From Desulfosporosinus sp. HMP52 (GTDB lineage: Bacteria > Bacillota > Desulfitobacteriia > Desulfitobacteriales > Desulfitobacteriaceae): DNA of 64,000 nt. The position numbers and the translations under genes were made by a program. The stretch is from positions 62,001 to 126,000 of the forward strand of contig NZ_JMGA01000020.1 of NCBI RefSeq assembly GCF_000765145.1, written 5' to 3'. The notes under the pieces are model-generated. The model did no database searches. It saw nothing but the letters and a program-made list of their open reading frames with translations, and was not told where the DNA came from. This document shows positions 35,669 through 44,213 of this stretch, piece by piece (position 1 is the first letter of the stretch; each line of letters opens with the position of its first letter).

Positions 35669-36946
35669 TTGTCGGTTCCGAAGGCGTATCTTAAAAAAAA
35701 TCGCAAAAAGCGGCTTGAACATGGTCATCCTTGGGTTTTCCCAGGTGAAATTGAAAAGATAGAAGGGGATCCAAAAGGTGGGGATGTTGTACATATTGTA
35801 AATCATGTAGGACATTTTTTGGCCCAGGGGTTCTATAATCCACGGTCTCAACTTATTATTCGAGTTGTTAGTTACTCGGAGGAGCAAGAAATAGATCAGG
35901 AAATGTTTTATCAGAAGATTGAGCAAGCATGGAAGCGGCGACAGTGGTTAGTTCCAGAAGCCAAATCCTGTCGAGTTGTTCATGGCGAAGCTGATTTTCT
36001 GCCGGGGTTAATTATTGATAAATATGATGATATTCTGGTCGTACAAATACTTTCCTTAGGGATAGAAATCCGGCGGCAATGGGTTTATGATGCCTTGATG
36101 AAGATTTTTAAGCCACGCGGGATTTATGAACGAAGTGATGTCCCTGTCAGGAAACTTGAAGGACTGGAATTACGGGAAGGTTTTGTTAATGAGCCCTTTG
36201 ATACTACGGCAACAGTGATAGAAAATGGAATAAAGATTTCGGTGGATGTCGCCGAAGGACAAAAAACAGGATATTTCTTCGATCAGAGGGAAAATAGAGC
36301 GGCCTTAAAACCCCTGATTACTGGCTGGGGACTTAAGAACGGTATAGAACTTAACGAGGAAGGTCTTCCTGTAGATCCCAAAGGGAAAGTAATCAAAAAC
36401 CCCTTTTGGAATGGTGCTGAGGTATTAGATTGTTTTTCCCATACCGGCTCATTTATGTTGCACTCCTGTCTTTATGGAGCAAAAAAAGTGACCTGTGTGG
36501 ATATCTCGGACAAGGCAATTGAAATGGCAAAAGGGAATGCTTTACTTAACGGTTTCTTACATAGGACAGAATTCATTGCTGCCAATGCCTTTGATTATTT
36601 ACGAGAACAGGTAAATGCCAAAAGAAAATGGGATATTGTAATCTTAGATCCACCTGCTTTCGCCAAAAACCGTCAAGCAATTGAAGGAGCAGTACGAGGA
36701 TATAAAGAAATAAATCTCCAAGGAATGAAATTAGTACGAAACCAGGGGATTTTGATAACAGCATCCTGTTCATATCATTTGAGTTCAGCTAGATTTTTTT
36801 CTATGCTACAAGAGGCTGCAGCAGATGCCCATAAAGTTTTGCGACTTGTAGAATTCAAACGTGCGGGTTTAGATCACCCGGTATTACTCGGCAGCGAAGA
36901 AACGGATTATTTAAAATTTGCAATCTTTGAGGTGTTTAACCGATAA
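35669..36946 (+). CDS. Class I rRNA large subunit methyltransferase, RlmI-like
   Basis: 425 residues. An N-terminal PUA domain (about 1-75, with HPWVFPGEI) is followed by an EEHD-like insert and a Rossmann SAM-binding domain (LDCFSHTGSF, ILDPPAFAK). RlmI methylates a cytosine of 23S rRNA. Compared with Escherichia RlmI (396 residues), an extra 28 or so residues lie at about 212-240, between the DQRENR and LDCFSHTG motifs. TTG start after GAGGGAG. Confidence 0.88.
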   Translation: MSVPKAYLKKNRKKRLEHGHPWVFPGEIEKIEGDPKGGDVVHIVNHVGHFLAQGFYNPRSQLIIRVVSYSEEQEIDQEMFYQKIEQAWKRRQWLVPEAKSCRVVHGEADFLPGLIIDKYDDILVVQILSLGIEIRRQWVYDALMKIFKPRGIYERSDVPVRKLEGLELREGFVNEPFDTTATVIENGIKISVDVAEGQKTGYFFDQRENRAALKPLITGWGLKNGIELNEEGLPVDPKGKVIKNPFWNGAEVLDCFSHTGSFMLHSCLYGAKKVTCVDISDKAIEMAKGNALLNGFLHRTEFIAANAFDYLREQVNAKRKWDIVILDPPAFAKNRQAIEGAVRGYKEINLQGMKLVRNQGILITASCSYHLSSARFFSMLQEAAADAHKVLRLVEFKRAGLDHPVLLGSEETDYLKFAIFEVFNR

Positions 36947-37010
36947 TTTGCAAGAAAATCCCTTGCAAAGGATTTTTATTACCATATAATAGGTATGAGG
37001 AGGGCTGGGA

Positions 37011-37460
37011 ATGGAGGAAGTAAAAACTTTCGAAAACATATGCAATTTGTTACGCAACCGCTCCTATAAGTTAACCCCTCAGCGTCAAACAATTTTACAG
37101 ACATTTCTAGAACACGTTGATCGACATTTGAGTGCTGAAGAGGTATACATGTTAGTAAAAAACCAAAATCCAGAGATTGGACTAGCAACTGTTTATCGCA
37201 CCTTAGACATATTAGCGGAAATAGGAATTCTGCTAAAAAATGATTTCGGCGATGGGCGAAGCAGGTATGAGTTTAGCCGGAAAGACGAACATCATCATCA
37301 CCATCATCTAATTTGCTTGGGTTGTGGAAATGTATCAGAATTCGATGATGATTTATTGGAGTCGCTGGAAGCTGTGATTATTAAGCGTAACCAATTTAAG
37401 ATCTTGGACCATGATTTGAAGTTTTATGGATATTGTCATGAATGTGGAGAGGGGCATTAA
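37011..37460 (+). CDS. Fur family transcriptional regulator
   Basis: 149 residues. The winged helix (about 20-80) holds LTPQRQTILQ and LATVYRTLDIL. The metal region has a run of six histidines at 94-99, then CLGC (C102, C105) and the C-terminal YCHEC pair for structural zinc. Whether it senses iron, zinc or peroxide cannot be told. The ATG follows GAGGAGGGC. Its terminator overlaps the stop codon. Confidence 0.9.
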   Translation: MEEVKTFENICNLLRNRSYKLTPQRQTILQTFLEHVDRHLSAEEVYMLVKNQNPEIGLATVYRTLDILAEIGILLKNDFGDGRSRYEFSRKDEHHHHHHLICLGCGNVSEFDDDLLESLEAVIIKRNQFKILDHDLKFYGYCHECGEGH

Positions 37461-37480
37461 ATGCGCCTCTCATTTTTTTA
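37447..37480 (+). terminator. Terminator overlapping the Fur-family stop codon
   Basis: GAGAGGGGCAT-taa-ATGCGCCTCTC with one mismatch, then ATTTTTTT. The loop is the TAA stop itself. Confidence 0.85.
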
Positions 37481-37495
37481 TTATAAGAGAAGGTT

Positions 37496-37600
37496 ATGCA
37501 ATATATTAAAGAACAGAAGTTAGAATCCTCAGAAAGTGACGAGTTTGCTAAGTTAAGGAAGATGATAATGCGAATTACCGCGTATTTGATTGGCATTTGA
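37496..37600 (+). CDS. Possible 34-residue ORF, doubtful
   Basis: ATG after GAGAAGG opens a short charged frame ending in hydrophobic residues (MRITAYLIGI). There is no known relative. It could be a chance ORF in the 227-base gap between the Fur-family and TPR genes. The same gap holds two minimal ORFs with ribosome sites, ATG-TGA at 37636 and Met-Glu-Lys-stop at 37657-37668. Confidence 0.25.
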   Translation: MQYIKEQKLESSESDEFAKLRKMIMRITAYLIGI

Positions 37601-37687
37601 CGTTCGATTCTTGTTCTAAATTAAAGGGGAAAACAATGTGAAAGGAGAACCTAAATATGGAAAAATAAGTAAAAAGGAGAGAAAACT

Positions 37688-38854
37688 ATGGCTCTACCTA
37701 TAGCCTCTAATAACAAGCAACAAAGACCCTCTCTTCAAAGTTCATATCTGTGGAATTTTCTCCAAGCCCGATGGCATCATCGCTTAGGGAAAACTGATGA
37801 TGCCATCCAAAAGTGGGTGGAGCTACTAAATCGGGAATCTTCTAAGCCACGGTTAAAAGAAGTAGGTTATTTAATTGAGATTCAAGCACTACAAGAGGCT
37901 AGAGAATACCTAGAACAACTGGTAATTCACTCTGATGAAGAATTAGCAGAAATTAATTATCTTCTCGCAAAGTGTTATATCGGACAAGCTTTACTGCCCC
38001 AGGCCAAGGATAAGATTGAGCAAGCAATCAAGGTAAAACCACAGATTGCTAAGTATTGGGATTTGCTTGCTGATTGTAATTTAGAGCTGGGAGATTGGCG
38101 AGATGCTATTAAAGCCTTAGATAATTCCATGAGGGCTGCCCCTCAAAATGCAGAAACTAATTATCGATTAGGAATGATTTATGCTTTTCATGAAGAGTAT
38201 CATGAAGCTCTAAGATGCTTTCAAGGGTGTTGTCAACTTCGCCCCCGAGAATCCTTGTATTGGGAAATGAAGGCTGAAATGCATTTACTTTTAGAACAAC
38301 TGAAAGATGCCTGCAGTAGTTACGAGAAGGCGCTTCGCTATGGAGGAACCCCTGATTTAGCGGCTAGATTAGCCTATTGTTACATTCAAAATGGTGAGAC
38401 TAAAAAAGGGATTCAGTACTATAAATATACTTTGAAATATGAACCGGATCATTATGATAGTTTAAGTAATCTGGCAGCTGTTTATCAAAACCTTGGACGT
38501 TCCCAAGAAGCATTAGTATTGCTGGAGCGGGCGAAAAACATTTACCCAAAGGATCCTATTTTGCTTAATAATCTAGCTTTTACATTGGTTCATCAGGGTC
38601 GTACCCGAAAAGCGGCTGAGTATTATCGAGAAGCATTAGAACTAACACCGGATCATCCTTTGATTCTCTACAATTTAAGTGTTTGCCTTACTCGAAAAGG
38701 AAACTGGCAAGAAAGTATTGAACTGATCAATAAATTACTAAAGATTGATCCTAACCATTCTGCAGGTTGGGCCTTGCTGGGAAATATTTATGACCAAATT
38801 GATCAGTCCGATGTTGCAATTGATTGCTTTAATAAGGCATTGAAACTTGCTTAA
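37688..38854 (+). CDS. Tetratricopeptide-repeat protein
   Basis: 388 residues consisting of about nine or ten TPR units (for example NLGRSQEALVLLERAKNIYPKDPILLNNLA). There is no signal peptide or membrane segment. ATG after AAAGGAGAG. It is a single-gene unit with a strong terminator. A scaffold role is likely from the fold, but no partner is evident. Two tiny ORFs with ribosome sites lie just upstream. Confidence 0.8.
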   Translation: MALPIASNNKQQRPSLQSSYLWNFLQARWHHRLGKTDDAIQKWVELLNRESSKPRLKEVGYLIEIQALQEAREYLEQLVIHSDEELAEINYLLAKCYIGQALLPQAKDKIEQAIKVKPQIAKYWDLLADCNLELGDWRDAIKALDNSMRAAPQNAETNYRLGMIYAFHEEYHEALRCFQGCCQLRPRESLYWEMKAEMHLLLEQLKDACSSYEKALRYGGTPDLAARLAYCYIQNGETKKGIQYYKYTLKYEPDHYDSLSNLAAVYQNLGRSQEALVLLERAKNIYPKDPILLNNLAFTLVHQGRTRKAAEYYREALELTPDHPLILYNLSVCLTRKGNWQESIELINKLLKIDPNHSAGWALLGNIYDQIDQSDVAIDCFNKALKLA

Positions 38855-38888
38855 AAGAGATGGAGTAAAGTTTCTCTTTTAAGCAGAA

Positions 38889-38935
38889 GATAGAACACTC
38901 ACTGGATAAGTGGGTGTTCTATCAACTTTTTCAGT
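38889..38935 (+). terminator. Terminator after the TPR gene
   Basis: GATAGAACACTCAC-tggata-AGTGGGTGTTCTATC followed by AACTTTTT. Confidence 0.88.
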
Positions 38936-39039
38936 GGAAGAAATAAATAATAGTAAAGAATTGATTTTTTGATATTTCATTTTCTTTTGTCAATAATAAT
39001 GGTAAAATAAAATGTAATTTGTCTAATAAGGAGTACTAA

Positions 39040-39417
39040 ATGTTTCAGGTATGTGTTCGGGCGCACTTTGATGCTGCTCATTTTATTCGAGATTATGACG
39101 GGGATTGTTCTAACTTACATGGTCATCGTTGGGATATTGAGGTTTGTATATCAGGTGAAAAGTTAGACCATTTAGGGATGCTGATTGATTTCAAAGAAAT
39201 TAAGCAAGCAATACGAAAAGAAGTAAAATTACTTGATCATTGTTTATTAAACGACTTGACTCCCTTCGGTGCCAGTGGAGTTAATCCAACTGCCGAGAAC
39301 CTGGCTCGTTACTTGTTTTTAAAATTCAAGGAGGCCTTGTCACTTCAGGAAAAGCGCTTAGCTTGGGTTAAAGTATTTGAGTCTCCTGATACCTGGGCCA
39401 TTTTTGGAGAAGATTAA
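39040..39417 (+). CDS. queD: 6-carboxy-5,6,7,8-tetrahydropterin synthase
   Basis: 125 residues of the PTPS/QueD fold. Zinc histidines are in DAAHFIR and LHGHRWD, and the catalytic stretch includes LLDHCLLND. QueD converts dihydroneopterin triphosphate to carboxytetrahydropterin in queuosine synthesis. ATG after AAGGAG. It begins a five-gene run with queE, folE, ypmA and surE. No preQ1 riboswitch is seen upstream. Confidence 0.92.
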   Translation: MFQVCVRAHFDAAHFIRDYDGDCSNLHGHRWDIEVCISGEKLDHLGMLIDFKEIKQAIRKEVKLLDHCLLNDLTPFGASGVNPTAENLARYLFLKFKEALSLQEKRLAWVKVFESPDTWAIFGED

Positions 39418-39451
39418 TTCGTTGTTCAGTGGTAAGAGAGGTTTGTTTTAA

Positions 39452-40183
39452 ATGTTAAAGTTGCCAGTAACCGAGGTGTTCTCTTCAATACAGGGTGAGG
39501 GCCCTTATGTCGGAGTCAGACAAGTTTTTCTTCGCTTGCCGGGCTGTAATTTAAAGTGTCCTTACTGTGATACTGTAACGACAACCCACCAAGAATTTCG
39601 TCTGGAAAGAAACCCAGGATCGGGAGAGTTTAGTGTTACTAAAAACCCAATTTCTATTGATACGTTATCACAGTTACTTCAGAAGTATAATTTTTCTCTT
39701 CATCATTCGATTAGTGTAACTGGTGGTGAGCCTCTTTTGTGGGCTCGTGAATTGAGTGAATTACTACCTTTGTTGAAAGAGAAAGGTATCAAGATATACC
39801 TTGAAACCAACGGGACTTTGCCTGAGCAACTCCTACAAGTTATGCCTTGGGTTGATATAATAAGTATGGATATTAAGATGCCATCTAATGATGATAATCT
39901 ATGGGTTGTTCATAAATCTTTTTTACGCTTAAGTCTTCAAAAAGAGGTCTTTGTTAAAATCGTTGTTCAAGAAGATACTGAGCTTGTCGATCTTGAGTAC
40001 GCTCGAGACCTAATTGCGGAGGTTGATCCGTTAATCCAAACAATTTTGCAGCCTGTAACAGCAACACGTGGAATAGTAACTCCAAAACCCTATCAACTTC
40101 TAAACTGGCAAAGTTTTTTTCTTCAAAAACTAAGAAATGTGAGGGTTATTCCTCAAACACATGTTTTTATGGGACAACTATAG
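39452..40183 (+). CDS. queE: 7-carboxy-7-deazaguanine synthase (radical SAM)
   Basis: 243 residues. The radical SAM cluster motif is CNLKCPYC, preceded by the QueE-type FSSIQGEGPYVG. SVTGGEPLL supplies the SAM-binding GGE. It rearranges the pterin made by QueD to carboxydeazaguanine. It lies between queD and folE. The next enzymes, QueC and QueF, are not in this window. Confidence 0.93.
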   Translation: MLKLPVTEVFSSIQGEGPYVGVRQVFLRLPGCNLKCPYCDTVTTTHQEFRLERNPGSGEFSVTKNPISIDTLSQLLQKYNFSLHHSISVTGGEPLLWARELSELLPLLKEKGIKIYLETNGTLPEQLLQVMPWVDIISMDIKMPSNDDNLWVVHKSFLRLSLQKEVFVKIVVQEDTELVDLEYARDLIAEVDPLIQTILQPVTATRGIVTPKPYQLLNWQSFFLQKLRNVRVIPQTHVFMGQL

Positions 40184-40219
40184 TGAAAAACGATCACATA
40201 GAGAAAAGGAGAAAAAAGT

Positions 40220-40792
40220 ATGGGGATGGATTTAGATAAGATTGAGCAAGCTGTTCAAATGATCCTAGAAGCCATAGGAGAAGATCCTGATCGGGAAGGG
40301 CTTAAGGATACACCGAAGCGTGTAGCGAGAATGTATGCAGAAGTTTTTAGTGGATTACATGAGGATCCAAGTCACCATTTAAATGTGCAGTTTTCTGAAG
40401 AACATGAAGAAATGGTAATTGTCAAGGATATACCTGTTTATTCAATGTGCGAACATCATTTAGTACCATTCTATGGCAAGGCTCATGTAGCTTATATCCC
40501 GAGAAAAGGAAAAATTACAGGATTGTCAAAGTTTGCCCGTGTGGTTGAAGGATTTGCCCGCAGACCTCAATTGCAAGAGCGATTAACCTCGGACATTGCT
40601 GACGCTATTGTGGCTAAACTTTCTCCGCTAGGTGTTTTAGTAGTCATTGAAGCTGAACATATGTGTATGACTATGAGAGGGGTAAAGAAAGCAGGATCGC
40701 AAACCTTAACCTCTGCTGTGCGAGGAATATTCAAGACAAACCCGATCACGAGATCAGAAGCATTTTCATTAATTCAGGGACACAGATGTTAG
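40220..40792 (+). CDS. folE: GTP cyclohydrolase I
   Basis: 190 residues. [20 protein letters not shown], the zinc site [10 protein letters not shown] and the late CMTMRGV Cys are all present, so this is the zinc-dependent FolE form. It makes dihydroneopterin triphosphate from GTP, the common precursor of folate and of the QueD substrate. ATG after AAAAGGAG. Its place beside queDE suggests it mainly serves that route. Confidence 0.96.
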   Translation: MGMDLDKIEQAVQMILEAIGEDPDREGLKDTPKRVARMYAEVFSGLHEDPSHHLNVQFSEEHEEMVIVKDIPVYSMCEHHLVPFYGKAHVAYIPRKGKITGLSKFARVVEGFARRPQLQERLTSDIADAIVAKLSPLGVLVVIEAEHMCMTMRGVKKAGSQTLTSAVRGIFKTNPITRSEAFSLIQGHRC

Positions 40793-40808
40793 AAAGAGGT
40801 AATTTTGG

Positions 40809-41000
40809 GTGAATGACAATAATAACCCGTCTGATCGTCAAGGCAAAATTGAACTGATTGCCTCACAACGCTTGGGGGTCAATGGGGAGCTCTATAAAGT
40901 AGTAGATTTTCTTAATAAAAACCTTAAAGGATATCGTTTAATGTTTGGCTTAACAAAAAAAGAAGATAAAATGGTTATTTCTGTTTATGAAGTTGAGTGA
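40809..41000 (+). CDS. YpmA family protein (DUF4264)
   Basis: 63 residues matching the small YpmA family of Firmicutes: LYKVVDFLNKNLKGYRLMFGL is interrupted by no gaps relative to the family pattern. GTG start after GAGGT. It ends 13 bases before surE. Function is not known. Confidence 0.75.
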   Translation: MNDNNNPSDRQGKIELIASQRLGVNGELYKVVDFLNKNLKGYRLMFGLTKKEDKMVISVYEVE

Positions 41001-41013
41001 CCGGGAGGACCAT

Positions 41014-41766
41014 ATGCATATATTACTGACTAATGATGATGGATATCATGCCGATGGTATTCAATCATTGTATCGCAAACTACGCGCCCATACAGAGCAT
41101 CAAATCTCTATCGTTGCTCCAGAAGGTCAGCGTTCGGCTACAGGACACTCCATAACCTTGTTTCATCCCTTGTTTATTACGGAATACGATCTTGAGCGCA
41201 ATGAAAAAGGGTATGCAATTAGTGGAACTCCTTCTGATTGTGTTAAGCTTGCTATTCAGGGTGGGATTATTCCTAAACCAGATCTATTGATCTCAGGTAT
41301 CAACCAAGGATCAAATTTAGGAACAGATATTTTTTATTCTGGAACAGTATCGGCAGCTATGGAAGGGGTAATTTTGGGAGTTCCATCATTCGCAGTTTCT
41401 GTAGCAAGCTTTGAGTTCGTAGATTTTGAGCCCTCTGCTATCTATATCGCCCAACACTTAGATTCCCTCATTCAGAGTAATAGGGCAGGTTTAATGAATA
41501 TTAATTTTCCCGGTAAACCCTCGTCTGAGTGGCAGGGCTTAAAAGTAACCAGGCTGGGAAAGACTGTCTATGATAATGTCTTTGAACGCAGGATTGATCC
41601 TCGAGGAAGAGCTTATTATTGGCAGTGTGGGGAAAGAATAAGAGATCTTGAAGAAGATACTGATCTAAGAGCGATTCAAGATAACTATATTTCTATCACC
41701 CCAATGCATAGCGATTTGACAGATTTTAAGAGTCTTGAGTCTTGGAAAAAATTATTTACCCATTAA
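41014..41766 (+). CDS. surE: 5'/3'-nucleotidase SurE
   Basis: 250 residues. MHILLTNDDGYHADG carries the metal-binding Asp pair; GTPSDCVKLA and SGINQGSNLG are the other SurE motifs. It dephosphorylates nucleoside monophosphates and is linked to stationary-phase survival. ATG at 41014 follows GGGAGGA. It is the last gene of the queD-queE-folE-ypmA-surE run. Confidence 0.93.
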   Translation: MHILLTNDDGYHADGIQSLYRKLRAHTEHQISIVAPEGQRSATGHSITLFHPLFITEYDLERNEKGYAISGTPSDCVKLAIQGGIIPKPDLLISGINQGSNLGTDIFYSGTVSAAMEGVILGVPSFAVSVASFEFVDFEPSAIYIAQHLDSLIQSNRAGLMNINFPGKPSSEWQGLKVTRLGKTVYDNVFERRIDPRGRAYYWQCGERIRDLEEDTDLRAIQDNYISITPMHSDLTDFKSLESWKKLFTH

Positions 41767-41792
41767 CTGTTTCCTCTTCAAAAGGGTATAAT

Positions 41793-41828
41793 AAAGGAGT
41801 ACAGATATATTCTCTGTACTCCTTTAAC
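41793..41828. terminator. Terminator between surE and the SASP gene
   Basis: AAAGGAGTACAGA and TCTGTACTCCTTT, 13 perfect pairs. It lies between two convergent genes and can serve both. Confidence 0.7.
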
Positions 41829-41867
41829 CATTTATGGTTAATTATCTATATTGTTATAAAATCTATT

Positions 41868-42092
41868 TTAAGGATTATTATTGAGAGATTCTTTAGCTCT
41901 TCGAATCATAGTTTTGACCATGCTTCCACCAATTCTGCCTCCTACATGACCACACTCTCGTGAAGTCATATTCTCCCATCCTTGACTTTTTATCTTATTG
42001 CTTAAACCTAATTCTTCGGCAATTTCCCATTTAAATTGATCTAAGACTGCTTCTGGCAAAATTCCGCTGTTTTTATTATTTCTACGACTCAT
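41868..42092 (-). CDS. Alpha/beta-type small acid-soluble spore protein
   Basis: 74 residues. The SASP signatures KWEIAEELG and TSRECGHVGGRIGGSMVKTMI are seen; the first includes the site cut by the germination protease in this family. These proteins coat spore DNA. ATG after GAGAGGAG. A sigma-G-like promoter lies upstream, in keeping with forespore expression. Confidence 0.95.
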   Translation of the reverse strand: MSRRNNKNSGILPEAVLDQFKWEIAEELGLSNKIKSQGWENMTSRECGHVGGRIGGSMVKTMIRRAKESLNNNP

Positions 42093-42126
42093 ATTTTACA
42101 TCTCCTCTCAAATCTTAACTCGAGAT

Positions 42127-42157
42127 TAGTATTAACAGATGTTGAGAAGTTTATTGT
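42127..42157 (-). promoter_or_regulatory. Sigma-G-like promoter of the SASP gene
   Basis: On the minus strand ACAATA and AATACTA are 18 bases apart, close to the sigma-G pattern TGAATA / CATACTA. Its position about 35 bases before the SASP gene supports it. Confidence 0.5.
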
Positions 42158-42206
42158 ACATAAATAATGGTTAGACAATTCGTTTTTACTAATGGAGGAA
42201 GCTTTA

Positions 42207-42470
42207 ATGATAATTGGAACATTTATTTTCTACTTTGTGCTGTTTATAATCATTTTTTCCTATCCGGGACTAAAACAGAAGGATAACTGTAATTCTAAAT
42301 CAGTTCTTAAACTATTAGCTATACCTGCTCTATTGGGACTTGGTATGGTGTTTTTAACGGTCATCAAAGTATACTTTATTTATAAGATCTTTGCCTTAAT
42401 AGCCCTTTTAGTGATATTTGTTTTGACATATTGGCAATGGGGAACTCAAATCGCCCGTTGGTGGAAGTGA
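42207..42470 (+). CDS. Small membrane protein, unknown
   Basis: 87 residues with three hydrophobic stretches (about 3-22, 35-58 and 60-78). ATG at 42207 follows GGAGGAAG, which overlaps an earlier in-frame ATG at 42192. It is convergent with spoVB, with stops five bases apart. It has no recognised family. Confidence 0.6.
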   Translation: MIIGTFIFYFVLFIIIFSYPGLKQKDNCNSKSVLKLLAIPALLGLGMVFLTVIKVYFIYKIFALIALLVIFVLTYWQWGTQIARWWK

Positions 42471-42493
42471 AATATCTAGAGAGGTAGATATTT
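42470..42493. terminator. Inverted repeat spanning both stop codons
   Basis: AAATATCTA-gagagg-TAGATATTT lies across the end of the small membrane gene and the end of spoVB. The arms are nine perfect pairs but there is no long T run, so it is a weak bidirectional terminator at best. Confidence 0.4.
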
Positions 42494-44020
42494 GCCTATC
42501 CAGGGAAGTCGCCTTAGATCGTTAAAGGAAACCCCGCCATTAAAGAGCAAGATTATACCATAGATCACTATTCCAACCAGAAATTCCAAAGGATATCCGA
42601 TTACATTTCCCCTGAAAAATGGATCTAAGAATTGAAATACAAGTAGCATTCCTACTCCTGCAAAAATTGGTTGGAGAACAAAACGTTGAAGGTCTAAAGG
42701 CATTCCCGTATACCTTGAAATAGCCAAAAGATTAAGAACCGCCATGATAAAGTAACCAAGTACATAAGTCCAAGCCGTCCCGCGCAGTCCCCATTGGGGA
42801 AGACCTGTAAGGTAGATTAATGCCGGGATGCGAATAATCGCCGCAACGATGGAATGGATCACGGGGAGCTGAACCTTCCCTAATCCTTGGAGAATTCCCG
42901 TTGTGGTTTGCTGTATATAGGAGCATATGCCCCCTAAGGCTAAGATCTGTAGAATTGGTGCTATCGCTGAACTTTTAAAAAACGCAGTAAGTGGATGAGA
43001 AAAATAGAACAAAATAATTAGACAAGGAATGCCAATAAGGATTGTCAAGCGAATAGCTTCAGCGCTGCGAGCTCGCACAACATTGAGCTGGCGTCTTGTT
43101 GCGGCTTCTGATATGGCAGGTACTAGTGAGGTTGCTAAGGCAAAGGTAAAAACACTCGGAAAGGTCAATAATGTAAAAGCTGATCCGCCAAGCTGACCGA
43201 ATAAGGTTACTGCTTCACGGGCAGAATATCCGGCTGCTTGAAGTCTGAGGGGAATAATAATCGCGTCTAGGGAAGATAAGCCTGTAGCAAGCAATCGGCC
43301 AAGGGTTACTGGGTATGCTAATTTCCAGAGACTCTTTAATATTTCGCGAGATGAATAGGTTGGCGATGAGTTATCCTGTGAAACTCTAGATTTCGATCGT
43401 TGATATTGGAAAACGATAGAAAGCAATCCGACTAATTCGCCGGCAAGCATCCCTAATGCCAAACCTGCTGCTGCCCACTCTACACTATTTTGTAATAGTC
43501 GCAAAGCCGCTGTATAACCAATTGCTACCCGAATAATTTGTTCGAAAATCTGGCTCACAGCTGTAGGAACCATGTTCTGTAAGCCTTGAAAGTAGCCTCG
43601 AAAGACTGAGGAAATAGAGACAATAAAAATCGCGGGAGTACAGATGAGAAAAGCGTTAATTACTCTTGGATCAGAAAATATTCTTGTTGCAAGATAAGGA
43701 GAAAGGAAATAGAGGACAATTGAAACAATTGCCCCAGAAAAACTGAGCAGTACAAGAGATAGTCGTAAAATGGATTGAGCGTTGGAGAGACGACCAAGGG
43801 AAACTTCCTCAGAAACCATTTTAGCAATTGCTAAAGGAATACCTGCAGTAGTAATAACAAGAGCAAGCATGTAAATAGGAAAAACCATATTAAATAAACC
43901 ATAGGCTTCCCCACCAATATTGGTCATTATCAAATATTGGTAAGCGAAGCCCAACAGGCGGTTAAATAAGTTGGCTACTAAAAGAATAGCAGCTCCGTAG
44001 ACAAAAGTCCTTCTCGCCAT
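42476..44020 (-). CDS. spoVB: Stage V sporulation protein B (MurJ/MATE-type flippase)
   Basis: 514 residues with about 14 hydrophobic helices. The N-terminal MARRTFVYGAAILLVANLFNRLLGF and GEAYGLFNMVFPIY match SpoVB of the polysaccharide transporter / MOP superfamily. SpoVB takes part in spore cortex formation, probably as a lipid II flippase. The start codon after GGGAGGG is chosen; the frame is open 35 codons further back to 44125 but without a ribosome site or family match. Confidence 0.9.
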   Translation of the reverse strand: MARRTFVYGAAILLVANLFNRLLGFAYQYLIMTNIGGEAYGLFNMVFPIYMLALVITTAGIPLAIAKMVSEEVSLGRLSNAQSILRLSLVLLSFSGAIVSIVLYFLSPYLATRIFSDPRVINAFLICTPAIFIVSISSVFRGYFQGLQNMVPTAVSQIFEQIIRVAIGYTAALRLLQNSVEWAAAGLALGMLAGELVGLLSIVFQYQRSKSRVSQDNSSPTYSSREILKSLWKLAYPVTLGRLLATGLSSLDAIIIPLRLQAAGYSAREAVTLFGQLGGSAFTLLTFPSVFTFALATSLVPAISEAATRRQLNVVRARSAEAIRLTILIGIPCLIILFYFSHPLTAFFKSSAIAPILQILALGGICSYIQQTTTGILQGLGKVQLPVIHSIVAAIIRIPALIYLTGLPQWGLRGTAWTYVLGYFIMAVLNLLAISRYTGMPLDLQRFVLQPIFAGVGMLLVFQFLDPFFRGNVIGYPLEFLVGIVIYGIILLFNGGVSFNDLRRLPWIGKYLPL

Positions 44021-44213
44021 ATGACCCTCCCAAATCTGAGTTATATATATGACTATGCTTAGAGAAAAAAAGAAATGCTTAGGTTTTTTTCTAGAGAACC
44101 TCTCTGAGGTAAAGGAATTTAACATATTATGAAGAAAATGTTAATGAATGTTAATTCTTAGAGAATATCAATCTAACATTGGGGCACTATACCTCTTGGG
44201 AGGGGGTATTAAT

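Noticed and set aside
38880-39039. preQ1 riboswitch before queD
   Set aside because: The region has only the terminator of the TPR gene and AT-rich DNA; no CTA-ACTAA-type preQ1-I core is present.
41793-41828. Operator for the surE or SASP gene
   Set aside because: The perfect 13-pair inverted repeat lies between the 3' ends of two convergent genes, so a terminator is a simpler explanation.
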